Part shown: positions 34,429 through 47,349 of the stretch, in pieces | Position numbering within the stretch: position 1 is the stretch's first letter | Layout: each line of letters begins with the position of its first letter | From: Megaleporinus macrocephalus | Lineage: Eukaryota; Chordata; Actinopteri; Characiformes; Anostomidae | Direction of reading: 5' to 3' | Assembly: GCA_021613375.1 (NCBI GenBank) | Contig: CM038708.1 | Location: forward strand, 24,943,518-25,007,517 | DNA: 64,000 nt | Position numbers and translations under genes: made by a program | The notes under the pieces: generated by a model | Told to the model about the DNA's origin: nothing | The model's input: the letters and a program-made list of their open reading frames with translations, nothing else | The model's database searches: none

Positions 34429-34431
<3 letters not shown>

Positions 34432-34461
<30 letters not shown>
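34432..34461. repeat. (CT)n microsatellite
   Basis: About 14 CT dinucleotides, roughly 180 bases after the (GA)n tract and complementary to it. Confidence 0.92.
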
Positions 34462-34462
<1 letters not shown>

Positions 34463-35769
34463 CCCCCCAGCCCCCTTATCATTTTTGATCTCGAACAACG
34501 TTTCTTTCCAAACCACTTATCTGCTCGCGTCTCTCAGATATGTGTCCCCGTAGCACAGTGCTCTCATTTTTCCCTTGTGTGTTTTTTTTTTAATAGGGCC
34601 TCTCTTTCTTTCTCCGTACCTCCCTGTAGAGAGAGAAAGAGAGAAAGATAGAGAGACAGAGGTGGGTGCGCTGGAGTGTGGGTGTAGTGTGCATCTGGCT
34701 CGCCCACCAGTGTGGAATCAGGAGCTTTAGTTGGCTCGCTACTCAAACATACTAATCTGCTCACTTAACTCTTTTTCACCACAACCGAATCCTCCTCTCC
34801 ACTCTCCAGTTCAGCAGCCGCCCTCCACCGCTGCTCGTCCCCCGGCCAATCGCCATGCTCGGGCCTCCTCCGACGTGCAAGCCTTCACGGATAAATAAGC
34901 CCCCTGTCTAAACACACAAAAGAATATCTTCATAGACCGAATCGGAGCCACACATTTGCGAACTCCATGCACATTCAGCGTAGCTATGACGGGAGCAGGT
35001 TGAGAGAAGGAGGTGTTGTTTTGTTGAGGCGCTGTATGAAGTCAGAGGGAAGATGTTGCACACTCTGCGGAGCGAACACAATAGCAGAACTGATCGGCCT
35101 CTTGCTTCAGCCCTCGTGAGTTGGGAAGGTAAACACAGAGGGCCTCGGTATTATTGCGATACTTGATATGCAGAGTATTGCAGTTAGATATGTTGTGTAG
35201 TATCGTGACTTATCACCTGCATGTTATGTCCCCAAAGGAAAACTCTGTGCTGTTGCAGGCACTTTGGAATCCACTGCACTTGCCAGCCACGCAACACAAG
35301 TTAATCCAGTGCTTTCCGCTGTTCTCAGAGCAGTTGGTTTCTTTATTTGAGATCAATACTTGGTATCTGTGTGTTGATATGATATTTCCATGAGAAATAT
35401 CACAATGTTGTATTGATTGTTTTCCTCCAGTATGTAAGTCACAGTTGTCGCTGGAGGTTATTTAATGATTTCTCACTCGAAGCTCATTGAAATGAGTGGA
35501 GCAGTTATTGTGAAAGTGTAGATTGTAAACTTTCAGAGGACGTGTTACTTCAATTTGGCCAGAAGTTATAGATTAGTTGGCTTGTGTACAGCCTCTGTGT
35601 ACATCCTTACCATTTCACCGTGTGGTTTGTCATTTGTTGACGTTGAAAGGTGCAGACTGGATCCCGTTGATAAGCTGACTGCAGACTGTAAAGTGAATAT
35701 AAGTGTAATGAATTGAGTAACTTGCTATGTAATTAACTGTGTGATCCTGTAATAACTTTGGGATAGTAT

Positions 35770-36416
35770 TAGAGATGGAAGGATCGATCAGCCATGTATC
35801 GGTATCGGCCGATTTTTAATCAAAATATGTGATCGGCCGATCTCGAGAGCGGTAAACAAATGAGTCTAATTTCTGTATTTCCCGCTAGCGTTTGATCCAG
35901 AGAGAGGAGCCCTGCGTGAAACCCCCTCCGGCCAGCTCCCTGTAATTCCTATCTGAACCACTAGGTGGAAATACATACCGTTTCATTTTCGCCAGACTGA
36001 CTAAAGCAGCGGCCTCACGAGAACAGTTTAAAAAGTTTTCTTTCCATGTGCGGAAAGAAAACATTGTCCGTCTGGCAGTTTTTGTTACCGTATGTGACTC
36101 AGACTCATCCAGGGCAGTTTATAACATCTGTAAAGTTAGTAACATCAGCGTCTCTCGCGTGGAACCAAGACAAAAACATTTAACACTACTAATCTGATAT
36201 TCTAATTTAGTTAAAAATATTATGCTTCCCCACATGAGCTCGTTAAAAATAGTAATAAACCAGTTTCCTTGTTTCATGACTTGCTTGCGCTAATAATATG
36301 TAGCCCTGCCGTGTCTAATAGCCCCGTCCTCAATCAGTATCGGCTATCGGCCGATCGCGCTGAAAGGTGATCGGCGATCGGAATCGGCCTCAAAAACGCT
36401 GATCGATCCATCTCTA
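35770..36416 (+). mobile_element. hAT-type MITE family A, copy 1
   Basis: Termini TAGAGATGGA and TCCATCTCTA are inverted. Flanks GATAGTAT (35762-35769) and GTTAGTAT (36417-36424) form an 8-bp target duplication with one mismatch. The interior near both ends is rich in ATCGGCCGATC motifs. No transposase frame. Confidence 0.82.
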
Positions 36417-36424
36417 GTTAGTAT

Positions 36425-39400
36425 TGCAAAAAGAAAGCAGTAACTCTCAGCTCTAGATTGTTCAACAACTTTCTGTTTACTTGTCATGCAGTTGTAGAAG
36501 ACAGGAGGGCTGGAGGGTCCGAGACGTAGTTGCCTTCGTAATGACATTGTTTTAAGCGTTTATACTGACCAGGCAGTTTGGAATTCATGAGACTTTGCTT
36601 CTCCAGTGTGAAAGGAAAGCATGAGTATGTGATGCCAAATGCAGTGGGTTTTAGTTTTTTTGGTATATCTTGGGGTTGATCAGTCTCTGTCTCAGTGTCC
36701 AGTGACTGCTTTGGCGTGACTGCTGGGACAGAGAAGTGGGTAGCATTTGGTAAAGATTGCAAAAGAAAGGAAATGTCCCCACTTCGTCTAAGCGATTTGT
36801 TGAAGACGAGCTGTGTTCTCGTTTTAATTGCGTAATAGCAACTGAGTTTCAGAGAACGAGGCCTAGTAGTTACTTGGGGCGACTCGCTAGCCTAAATAAG
36901 GTCCTCAACTCGTCCTAAAAACAGATTCTCTGCTATCTCACGCTCCACAGCTTATTTATTTCAGTAATTTCAGCGTAAGCGGGTAAAGCCCGGCCTTGTT
37001 GACGAATTGATCGGCGTGTTTTGCTCTCATTGTATGTTGGTGAGAGCCAGCACGTGTTCTTCACAGGACTGAATTTGTTTTCCTCTTTGTATAGATATGC
37101 TTTGCTCTGCTTTTGTCTTTGCTTCCCTTCTCTCTCCAGCTTAATCAACCCTCTCTGTGTCGTTCTGTAAGTAGATGACCCTCGTGACCTCTGATTGAGG
37201 CTTCGCTGCTCGTAACCATAGTAACTGGCTTGTCCACCACAAACATTTTTTTTTTCATTTTCAAAGCAGCGCTCCTCTCTCGCTTTCCACCAGTAAAAGA
37301 CTTCACTGGAACACCACATGCTGAGCTGTGACAAAGTGCTCGCTCCCGTCTGTTTGTCTGCATGCTTATGGCTCGGGGTGGTGATTTGGAGGGTGTAAAA
37401 GAAAGTGCTGTAACTCCTGTAATTTGAGACTTTAGCCGGTAAAGACACTCCTCTGAATATACCTCTTCACCCCTGATTAGGCCAAAACATTTGATTGGGC
37501 TGCTTCGTGGCAGTGACGACGTTCACACAGTGGTCTGTAATTTTCTCACTTCTTGTGTGAATCGAATTTCCTCTAATACGCTTTCATCACTTCTGAGGTT
37601 TCATGAAAACAAGACGCTCGATTGATCTGATTGCAGAAAGTCCAGTTTTGTGACGTGAGTATAGAGTTCATTGTAACAAATTGCAGTGTACTTCATGTAC
37701 AGGTTGTAAGACTGTGTTGGAGGGTTTCAGGAAGACGTCACTTGCCCATTCACAGCGCAGTTTTGCATAAGCCTGATTTACATGGGCCTGAAGGCAAATT
37801 TGTTTTGGCTCTCGTTTGCTTAAAGAAATCAGGGAAAATGTTGCACGTTTGGCTCTCGTTTGTCTAAAGGTGACCTGCTTTGCTTATTTCACTGTTCATC
37901 ATTTTATGCTTGGGTTCTACTAGAACGGATGTACATGCTTCAGTTTTCCTAAAAAAACAGTATCTCTTCCATACTGTACATCCTTACTCACCCTGTGATT
38001 GAAACGCTCTGTTAGAGCTCCTGTGTTTTAAGATTTCACCTCTTTAGTGCTCTGTGTCCTGATTGGTCAGCTCATGAACTATGTTCTCATTGGTGAACAT
38101 ACACTCACACACAGCTGTGACTATTTTTGCAATTACGTTGGTTCTACTGTATCAGAGTCCGATCCTGAAGGTCAGGTAGAACAAGTTGGTAGACCTGATC
38201 CACCACCACAAGCATAGACGTTAGTAGGATGTTTTAGAGTGGTCCATGTTCACGTTTGTTAGCTCTCTGTGTGTTCAGTAAAGGCGTGCCAAGCTTGCTG
38301 GTAGGGATTGTGTTACAAGATGATGTCACCTTGTATCAGATAGAGGGCTGAACAAGTTATTTCATGCAGCTTAGAAAAGTACTCTCTGTGGGAGAGAGTT
38401 TCTCCCCCTGGCATGTACTTTGGGCTTTATAACTTTGCCCACCGTTTACGTTGCACACTAGAGAAAATGGGAGAACTGGAAAAGCACAGCATGTCCCCTG
38501 GATACCTGGAAGAAAACGCATTTGCCGCTGCATTTTGCCAATCTGATCTCTATCTTCATGGTCCGCCGCCTCATTCACAGTGTTATTGCGCAAAATAGCT
38601 CAACCCAGCTTAGTCGCAGTTTCTACAGCTGTGCAGCTGATGTCTGTTGCTGGGGCTAAAGTGTAACTCCCAGCAATGCTACTGCCATCAGTGACTGAAG
38701 TACAGTTGGCTGCGATGTCATTGGGCGGGAAGGACGGCATGTTCCTCTGTTGATGTGTAGAAATTCCAGCTAACTAAGGGCATCTGTTAGGTCATGGAGA
38801 CGGCCTAAGCGGCTAACTTTCTCCTCCAAGTGTGCCAAGTGTTTTTTTCATGAGGCTGCGTGGGCAGCAGATGCAAAACATGCAATGCTGTGGACGAAGC
38901 GTGTGCAAGCTCTTAAACTCCCAGGGATTTCTGAGACAGTAATCATTTCCCCAGAGTGTCCTCCTAAAACGTCTCTAGTAGGAAGTTGTACTTCATTCGT
39001 GGGTGTTACAAAAAAATAAATAAAAATTGATAGCGTTTCCATACGACTGCCAACATGTTTTCAAACATATAATAATTTATTGAACTTTTCCTTTATTAAT
39101 CATACCATCCATTATAAGCATCATCACATTTGCTTATCCACCAAAACTAAAACGCTAGTGCACTATGTACTTACTGTGTTTGAGTCTACACACACATGTG
39201 GGTTTGAAGCTTGTAACAGATATTTATAATTTGTGCCTTTTAGCTTTACCTTCAGTACATGTTTAAACTTTAAGGTCTAGTTCTGAGTGGATTAGCCTGC
39301 TGCTAATCTTTTGACTACACTTGTTTGACTATGGTGCAGTGATGGTATTTTAAAATGTCACTGTACCACTTTATGTCTTATACCTCATCATCAAATACCA

Positions 39401-39960
39401 GCACATCTTGTCCCTTTTCTAAATGTATCATTGTGCATCAGCAGTACTGAGTGCTGAGCCTGTGAATAACAACCACCATTGTCTACTAACTGCCTATACG
39501 GCATTAAAACCAGTATCCGAGTGGAAGGCAGCCCATTATGCAATTTATCCATTTGCATTTAACAAAGGTTGAGCTAAACTCACAAACCTCAGCTAAACTA
39601 AATAAACACACAGGACGAAAGTGCAGTGAGATGAAGAAACCACTGCTGACTGGTTAGAACCCAGTAATGGAAGAGAAGGGCATGCTGTCCTGCATCTGGA
39701 GCTGACTGAATGGCCAGCTTTGATAACAAAACTGAATTCTGTGATTTATCACTTGTGCTGATGGCTCTTGGATCATTTATCCAGTAAATGAAGAGCTACT
39801 GTAGCCGGGTCACATGGAAACGATTCAAGATCAACTCACATTCAAATCAAGTTAGGTTTATAAAGAGTATTCAGATGGAGTCTATTGTGATCCCAAAAAA
39901 AGTGTAAAAGGTATCAGAGTCTTCACACTAGGGGTGTGTATATATATACTGTATATATTT
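36425..39960 (+). other. Arrestin intron 1, second part
   Basis: No exon, named repeat or conserved frame was recognised. A 171-residue open frame on the minus strand (36933-37448) shows no family features. Confidence 0.4.
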
Positions 39961-39961
39961 A

Positions 39962-40322
39962 TAGGGCTGGGTATCACCACTGATTTCCCTGATCGATTCG
40001 ATACAGATTCACAAGGTCCCAATTCAATTCGATTTCCGATTCGATTCAATTCAATTCAATATCGATTCATTCAGGGATATTTCAGTTACAATTATATGTT
40101 TTGTTTGAATATGAAAAGAGATTTTCAGAGAACTAATATGGTAAACGCACAAGGAACACTCAACCTACCATTACTAAAAACATTGGTGTTTATATGTTTA
40201 TATTGTACCATCATGGTTTCTCAATTCAAAATGGAATGCTCGATCTAAGGTTTATACCAATCAATATTGGATTATTCAAATGAAGATCGATTTGAATCGA
40301 AAAATTTATTTTTTAAACACAC

Positions 40323-40327
<5 letters not shown>
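39962..40327 (+). mobile_element. hAT-type MITE family B
   Basis: Begins TAGGGCTGGGTATCACCAC and ends ACACACCCCTA. Flanks TATATTTA and TATATATA match at 7 of 8 bases, though low complexity weakens this. Internal ATTCGATT repeats are typical of such elements. Confidence 0.68.

Positions 40328-40375
<48 letters not shown>
40328..40375. repeat. (TA)n microsatellite beside MITE B
   Basis: About 23 TA dinucleotides directly abutting the element end. Confidence 0.95.
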
Positions 40376-40376
<1 letters not shown>

Positions 40377-40505
40377 TGACTGGGAAAACAACAACAATCC
40401 AAACGCTTCGATTCCACATGCTTTAGTACAGGCTGCTGAGAGTGTGCATTGAGAGCGCCCATACTGTGTGTGCTAGCATAGGCTAAAGCTAGCATAGCTG
40501 CCTAA

Positions 40506-40922
40506 ACAACACACCTAAAGCTGAAACACACTGAACACACTGCGCCAGGGTACGAATCGCAGGCACCTCCAGCCTCGCAGTCTACTGCCTTAGATTTAAC
40601 TCCTAAGCAAGGATCATCTTCACTCGCGTGGAGCTGGTTTGGATCTGAAAAGACTGACATTGTTCAGAAGACGGCAGTTTGCAGACTTTGTAAGAAAGCA
40701 GCCGCTAAAGATCGCTCGACAACTAACCTGTTCCATCATCTTCCAACAAACCACCACAGTATGAGGAGTATGGAGCACTTCGGGAGCCTGCTGTCCAAGA
40801 CAGACCTAGATGAGCTAAGGTGTCCAGCAAAACACACACTCAGCAAACTTCAGAGTCATTCACTAAAGAGCCTTCGCCCGATGACGCTGAGATTGGCTCT
40901 AGCCCCCCGGGACCCCGACTAG
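40506..40922 (+). pseudogene. BED zinc-finger fragment of a hAT transposase or ZBED-like gene
   Basis: A frame of 138 codons stays open from 40506 to the TAG at 40920-40922 but has no start codon before its centre. It reads WSWFGSEKTDIVQKTAVCRL, then CKKAAAKDRSTTNLFHHL and PTNHH: the aromatic W/F lead, C-x2-C and H-x4-H of a BED finger. hAT transposases and the ZBED genes derived from them carry this domain at their N-terminus. The catalytic and dimerisation regions are not present downstream. It is probably a transposon remnant in the arrestin intron. A domesticated or alternative exon is possible but unsupported. Confidence 0.6.
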
Positions 40923-42402
40923 CGGGATAAAGCGTAAGGTAATGAACGGATGGATATTAATATCCATTAAGAAGTGCAAGCTAGTACAATATAAGACTTT
41001 TACAAACACATTTTTAAACAATGTGAAATATTATTTATTATCATTATCAACGTAAATCGCACAAACCTACTTCACACTGTGCTTTTGGGACTGCTGCCAT
41101 GTTGGTGTCACAGTCTTCAGTTGAAAATGCATGCAGGAAAACATTCTTGTGATTATCTGTTAATCCCAAAGGCAGGTTAGTGTCTGATTAAAACATTAAT
41201 CTTTAGATGATGACAATAGTTGCAACGGTCTTTTATGAATGTAAAATAAACCAGCAGCCTGGAGTGCTTACTGTTCTGCACGGAGGATCGAGTCAATTGA
41301 TTGATCTGTAACTACCGGAGGTATTGTGTTATTGCAGTCATTGCTGCTTAAGGTGGCTTGGAATGATATTGAGCAACTGATTTTTTACACAGTGCGTGGG
41401 AGCTTTGTATAACTTCCTTTAATCGAACCACATAAAACATATAGCTTTAGGCTAGTAGTGACGTGATTCATCCAGGGCTGGACAGATATAAACATTTAAA
41501 CTAGTTTCCAAGCCAATGAATCTTGTGGCCAAGAAGTAGATTGATTGGCCAGAGTTATCTAAACATGACGCTCTGGATTAACAGTGAGCAAGCACACACT
41601 GAGTGCATTTACATTCTGAAAAGTCTGAAAACTGCAGAGAAAGAGATTTTGTCAGTAATCGTTTCAATGTGTTTACATGTGCTCGAGTAATCAGATAATG
41701 TAGAAACTCCAGGTCTACATGACTCAGGCCATAATCGTATTTCTGCTTTCCAACCAGCAAGTAAACTCAGAGAATCAGATATGATATGAGCATAACCTAC
41801 CATATCATGCCCCAGCTTTTTATAAACACTGAGTCACTATACCTGGTAATATGAACACAAACAATATTTGAACCCTTCATATCATATAGTTTTGCTAATA
41901 CGTGTGTCATGCTGCTTGCTTATTTCCGGTACTGCGCATGAGAACTGAGAAATCTGGACATGCATGTGCTGAGGAACCCCATTAAATTCAGCTCTCTTGA
42001 TAAGATTTTATAATCAGATTTCTGGGCCTATAGATAATCTGGTCTTAGAAAATGAAGTGCTTACATAACCACCTGACTGATCACATAAATGTAGAAATCC
42101 GTTTCTGATCAGATTATTATGTGTGTGCAAACTTAAACACTAATAAAAACGTTACCATCACATTAGGTATTGCAGTGGCTACAGCTGAAAAACGGCCAGT
42201 CTGTCTACATAGTCTGCATTTTCAGGGTCCAAAATGTGACATTGCATGATGAGGGGCACTAGGCAATCAGCAACATCTACCTCTCTGCCTTTGTTGTTGT
42301 ATCCAAATCTACAAATTGGAAAGTAATTATTTCTATTTAACATTAAATGTTTATACGGTGTTAAGAACAGAGTTTTGAAAAAGCAGTTCTTAACATAACA
42401 AT
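40923..42402 (+). other. Arrestin intron 1, third part
   Basis: AT-rich. 41596-42130 looks like a degenerate repeat (TGCATTTACATT and CAGATT motifs in both orientations). No exon seen. Confidence 0.4.
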
Positions 42403-42726
42403 TAGGGGTGTAATAAAATATCGAATATCATTGTGTGTTGTGTTTAAACCTCTGACCACTAGGTGGCAGTGTTGTAATCCATTTTCAGCTCCACTCCAAC
42501 ATTAACAAGCAGCACAAGGGTGCAATGCTATTGTAAGCATTGACAAACTTGTTCATACAGGTGTGTTTTTTTTAGTAGGACTTGAAAAATCGTAATATAT
42601 CACTTTGTTTGCAATATCACAATATATCACGATATACTGAATCGTGACCGATATGTATTGTATCACGATATGTATTGTATCACGATATGTATTGTATCGC
42701 CAGGTTCTTGCCCTTACACAGCCCTA
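42403..42726 (-). mobile_element. hAT-type MITE family C, copy 1
   Basis: Termini TAGGGGTG and CAGCCCTA with a perfect 8-bp target duplication, ATAACAAT, on both sides (42395-42402, 42727-42734). A 17-bp unit beginning CGATATGTATTG is present three times at 42649-42699. The body contains CTTGTGCTGCTTGTTAATG in reverse. Confidence 0.88.
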
Positions 42727-43570
42727 ATAACAATTACTTTATACTCTCACACATTATACTTATATCTTTCTGGCGAAGGCCGCAGTGAACAAGCTTTATG
42801 AAAATGCTTCCTATGAACCTGCATCCTAGTTTCATCAGCTTAATGGTCCAGTTATCTCAGAATGGCCCAGTCTATAAATTCACCTGAGGCTCTTCAGGAC
42901 CTATTTGGACACGCCGGTCAGCCTGGATTAGCGCACTTCCTTTAATGAACCGCTTTCCAGAGCGTTATCTACATACTGCTCCAGGATCATGTAGATCCCT
43001 GGCTGTGTCTTAAATGACCTGATGTTTACTTTTTAGTGTGGAGAGTTCTGCCGGCAGCGCAGTGAGTTGAAAGTAGGGAGTTGTGTGTGACGTCTGAAGG
43101 TTAATTCGCATATTATGGAAAGCAGATGCACAGAAGAAATATTCTGGTTGAAATATTTTCCCGCCACGGGACGCAGCCCTGGAAAAAGCCATCTATCAGC
43201 ATAGCACATCACTGACGCGGAAGATTTGCTGCTAAGGAGAATAGGTTTCTAATCTGCAACAAGTTAAACTTGAATCACGGCTGACGCTTGGGTTGGAGGT
43301 ATGACTTCTGTTGGAGGAGAAAATTGACTCCCACGTTTTTCAGGCAGTTTAATAGATTTTGATGGGCTGGCTCTACCAGATTTCATCACACTCTTCCAAC
43401 CTTGGCTATTTCTGTATCCAACCAGGTGAAAGGCCATCTTCAGACGTTGGAAATGACAGATGTTTGAATTTGGATTTGGGTTTGGATGAGAGGGAAGGTG
43501 GGATATAAGGGCTGAGCCTGGTAAATAACCTCACACTGGAGGTGTGTGCAGATTAGGTTACAGTATAGAA

Positions 43571-43920
43571 CAGCACTAAAGTTGGGGGGGGGGGGTCACA
43601 CAGATTTCTGAATGTCCGTAAGGCTGACAGGTGATCATAACCAGAGATCCTCAGCATTTGCCTTGGCTCAGTACAAACAGAAGGTTTTTTTCTGTCTCTC
43701 TTTCTATCTCTCTTTGTCTCTCTCTGATCATTGTCTCCATCCATCAGTATCCCTAGTTGTTTTCTCTCTTGTCCACCTACAGATTCGTCCTTGACTGATT
43801 TGAATTTTCTTCTCTCCTCGTCACTTCCTTGCAGCTCGCCGTTGTTTTTTTCATTTTGCATTGGAGATATTTGCATGCCTTGCTCCTCGTTACAGCCCTC
43901 TTTGTGCTCCTGTTTAACTA
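43571..43920. other. Low-complexity stretch in arrestin intron 1
   Basis: A poly-G run (about 43575-43596) and CT-rich tracts. The open frames over it lack any family signature. Confidence 0.4.
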
Positions 43921-44734
43921 CATGCATGTTGAAGTTTAGCTGTGCAGCAAATATGAAGTAGTCTTTCAGTTTCTTAACATATTTTTAGTTGAATTCAGTT
44001 CAGTGGTTTCCAGGTCAGTACCCTCTGTTTGAGTTAGTTAAGATATGCCACTTTGTCGTGTTTACTTAGATAAGACATTGTAGTTACACTAGACCTTTAG
44101 TAGACCATTAACTCTGAGACAGCTTTGCTTGCTTTAAAGCAGGTTGGATTCAGCAGAAGAGCAACAGCTCATTAAATATTAGAGGTAGCAGTCATATCTG
44201 ATCAAAATCATGTTCTAGATTGATTGAAGAAATGTAAGTTTTCAATCTGTAGTTTGCATAATCAAATTTAATTTTCATTATTTCAACTTATTTATCCAGT
44301 GAAAGGGCTTAAACACATTCCAGGACTTCATATTTAATCTTAATATTTGTTTAATCCAGCCTGTGCCTGAGGAGATTGGTTAGTCATTTATTTATTCAAA
44401 CTTTGAAAAGCAAATTATTGCTAGAATAAACACTGTATTACAGTGAACATGGAAGAGAATCCCACCTTCGTGTTTTTGGAAAGCAGTATATTTTGATAAA
44501 ATATACCAACGTTCAATATACAAACAGTTATACAACAAAAACACACACAAGAAATGACCCCACCATAAAGGAGTATAGTTTGTTAATAACTTTGATTTGG
44601 TAGTATTGTTGCTGAGTTATTTTATAAACCGTACAGTAGCTGTTGATACTTTAGCACATAAACACAGTATCAAATTGATTTGTACAGTTATAGGTGTGTG
44701 TGTGTAATTAGTCACAACTAGTTTGTGTCATCAG

Positions 44735-45058
44735 TAGGGCTGTGTATTGGCAAGAACTAGCAATACAATGTCTCGTGATACAGCGGTCACGATTCAGTAT
44801 ATGGTGATACACTGCGATTTTTTAAAATCATACTATTAAAACACACCAATATATGAACAGGTTTGCCAATGCTTACAATAGTACTGCGCCCTTGTGCTGC
44901 TTGTTAATGTTGGAGTGGAGCTGAAAATGGATTACAACACTGCCATCTAGTGGTCAGAGGTTTAAACACAACACACAATGATTTGATTATCGATACTGTG
45001 TTTTTGAGAATCGATACAGTATCACGAAACACAATACCCCGATACTTATACGCCCCTA
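44735..45058 (+). mobile_element. hAT-type MITE family C, copy 2
   Basis: Runs from TAGGGCTGTGTATTGGCAAG to CGCCCCTA. The flanks GTCATCAG and GTTTATAT do not match, unlike the other complete copies. Confidence 0.82.
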
Positions 45059-45312
45059 GTTTATATGCTGTAACTCTGATTTAACACGTATTCTGCAGTT
45101 ATTGTGAGTGAAGTTTATATGAACAGTCTGTTTATCACACTTCTGACTTTCTGCCAGTGCTTTCTGGCCGCCACCCTTATTTATAAATACATGAGTGTTA
45201 TGTGTGTACATGTGAGATATCACAGACTCTTCCCTCTGAGGCAGTTGTTGTGGTGCCCAAAGGTGCTGCTGGGATTATAGTGTGTGTGTGTGTGTGTGTG
45301 TGTAGTCTGATG
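45059..45312 (+). repeat. Segmental duplication, copy 1
   Basis: Nearly identical to 47350-47606, including TTCTGACTTTCTGCCAGTGC, CCGCCACCCTTATTTATAAA and the ending (GT)n-TAGTCTGATGA. The 160 bases before the (GT)n differ at only about two positions; the 70 bases beside the MITE differ at about a dozen. Confidence 0.9.
45280..45303. repeat. (GT)n microsatellite
   Basis: About 12 GT dinucleotides; the duplicated copy is at 47574-47594. Confidence 0.95.
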
Positions 45313-45748
45313 AGAGCAATCAGTGAAAGTTAAAAGCTTTTAAACAGTAACAGCAACAGTGCACAAACGGCTGAACTGGTTTGAGTGGCCAAACTAGAAA
45401 AATGAAAAATGAAATGAGTCGTTAAACAAAGTGTTAATGATTTATCACACGTTTGACGCCAGTAGTATATGTGAGGAAGTTCAGATGTGGCTCAGCCAAA
45501 CCAGAGCTAGTCATTTTAAAGTTCAGAATGTTTAGCCGGGGCTTGAGAACTGCTGCTGTAGTCCCACAATGCCCATTGTGTGTGTAAAGTTGGTGATGTG
45601 TGGCGGTGATATACATTCATAGTCAGCACTCTTTCCTGATGTCTCAGCTGAATGACTGGAAAATACCTTTGGACCCCTGGAGGTGGTGGGAAACTCTGCG
45701 AGTCTGTGTATGTGTGTGTGTGTGTCTACATACACATTCATATATATT

Positions 45749-46433
45749 CACTCACTGCCCACTTTATTAGGTTGTACCTTGTATCCACACTCACTGCCCA
45801 CTTTATCAGCTCCACTTACCGTACAGGTGCACCATGTACTTCTACAATAACAGACTGTAGTCCATCTGTTTCTCTGTATGCCTTGTTATCCCACCTTTAT
45901 TCCATCCATCAGTGGGCAGGACCCCCACAGGACCACCACAGAGCAGGTATTATTTGGGTGGTGGATCTTTCTCAGCACTGCAGTGACGCAGACAGGGTGT
46001 GAGGGTGTGTGTTAGTGTGTGTAACCCCTCAGTGTCACTGCTGGACTGAGAACAGTCCACCAACCAGCAACATCCAGCCAACAGCGCCCTGTGAGCAGCT
46101 TACTGTGACCAATGATGAAGGACTAGAGGATGACCAACTCAAAGTGTGTGTCTGACTTTACATCTACAAGGTGAACCAGCAAGGTAGACATGTTTTATAG
46201 GGTGGGCAGTAAGTGGACACTGTGTCTCCAGAATCACTGCTGTAACTGATCCACTCAGGCCAGCACATCACACACTAACCACATGACACCACCACATCAA
46301 CATCAGTGTCACAGCAGCGCTGAGAATGACCCACCACCCATAATAACACTTGCTATATGGTAAGCGGAGCTGATCAGCTGGGCAACGAGTGCATATACAA
46401 GGCGGGTGTACCTAATAAAGTGTCCAGTGAGTG
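45749..46433. mobile_element. Non-autonomous DNA transposon with CACTCACTG termini
   Basis: Left end CACTCACTGCCCACTTTATT and right end ATAAAGTGTCCAGTGAGTG are inverted repeats of about 24 bases. A second copy of the left terminus begins at 45788. A diverged relative lies at 29430-30010. No transposase frame is present, and no clear target duplication was found, so the superfamily is not assigned. Confidence 0.75.
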
Positions 46434-46961
46434 CATGTGTCTACTCTTTCTATCCACTATTTTGGAAAAGCAGCAGATATCACCCCTTCCCTTTCCCTCG
46501 TCTCATCTCATCCCATCACACAAACACACACATGCATGTACACGCTCGCTCATCAGGCAGCAGGAACACACGCCGCTTTGCTGACGCAAGCCGCATATTC
46601 GGAAAGGCAACAAATACGTGACCTCCCCCTTTCCATGGTCACGCCGCGAGCGCTCTCATATTTCTGTCTCCGTATACAAGTACATCATCACCGTCGCGGC
46701 AAAACGTCTGCTCTCACATACGGCATCTGTACAGGAGAGAGGAGAAACGGTCTTAACTTCAACACACGTTCATGCAGTGAGATTTCATTCCATGTTGCGT
46801 TGACCCACTTCTGTCGCTTCCTTTATCATGTTCACACCATGTCAGGAGATGTTTTTCAAACAGTGCAGGAAATAATAATGAAATTAAAATGAAATAAATA
46901 TGGGTGCTGCAGCAGTAATATGTGTGAGTATGCTTGTGCTTGAGTCTGAGTTGGTTGTTAT

Positions 46962-47349
46962 TAGAGCTGTGTATTGGCAAGAACCTGGCGATACAATATG
47001 TATCGTGATACCGCGGTCAGGATTCAGTATATCACAATATATCGCGATATTGCAAGCAAAGTGATATCCTGTGATTTTTCAAATTCTACTAGTAAAACAC
47101 AACACTATATGAACAGGTTTACCAATGCTTACAATAGCACTGCACCCTTGTGCTGCTTGTTAATGTTGGAGTGGAGCTGAAAATTGATTACAACACTGCC
47201 ACCTAGTGGTCAGAGGTTTAAACACAACACACAATGGTTCACTGTTTGCCAGGAATCTGTGTATCGATACTGTGTTTTTGAGAATGGATACAGTATCACC
47301 AAACATAATATCCCAATATTTGGTATTTCAATAGTTTTATACGCCCATA
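46962..47349 (+). mobile_element. hAT-type MITE family C, copy 3
   Basis: Runs from TAGAGCTGTGTATTGGCAAG to CGCCCATA. Flanks GTTGTTAT (46954-46961) and GTTTTTAT (47350-47357) match at 7 of 8 bases. Confidence 0.85.

Larger units (their letters stand above)
32773..35761 (+). other. Arrestin intron 1, proximal part
   Basis: CpG-rich at first. It contains a MITE-like hairpin (33263-33331) and adjacent (GT)n, (GA)n and (CT)n tracts (34202-34461). No exon was recognised. Confidence 0.5.

Noticed and set aside
45652..46892. Open frames of 75-153 residues around 45.6-46.9 kb
   Set aside because: They overlap a non-autonomous transposon and its flank, in conflicting frames, with no family signature.
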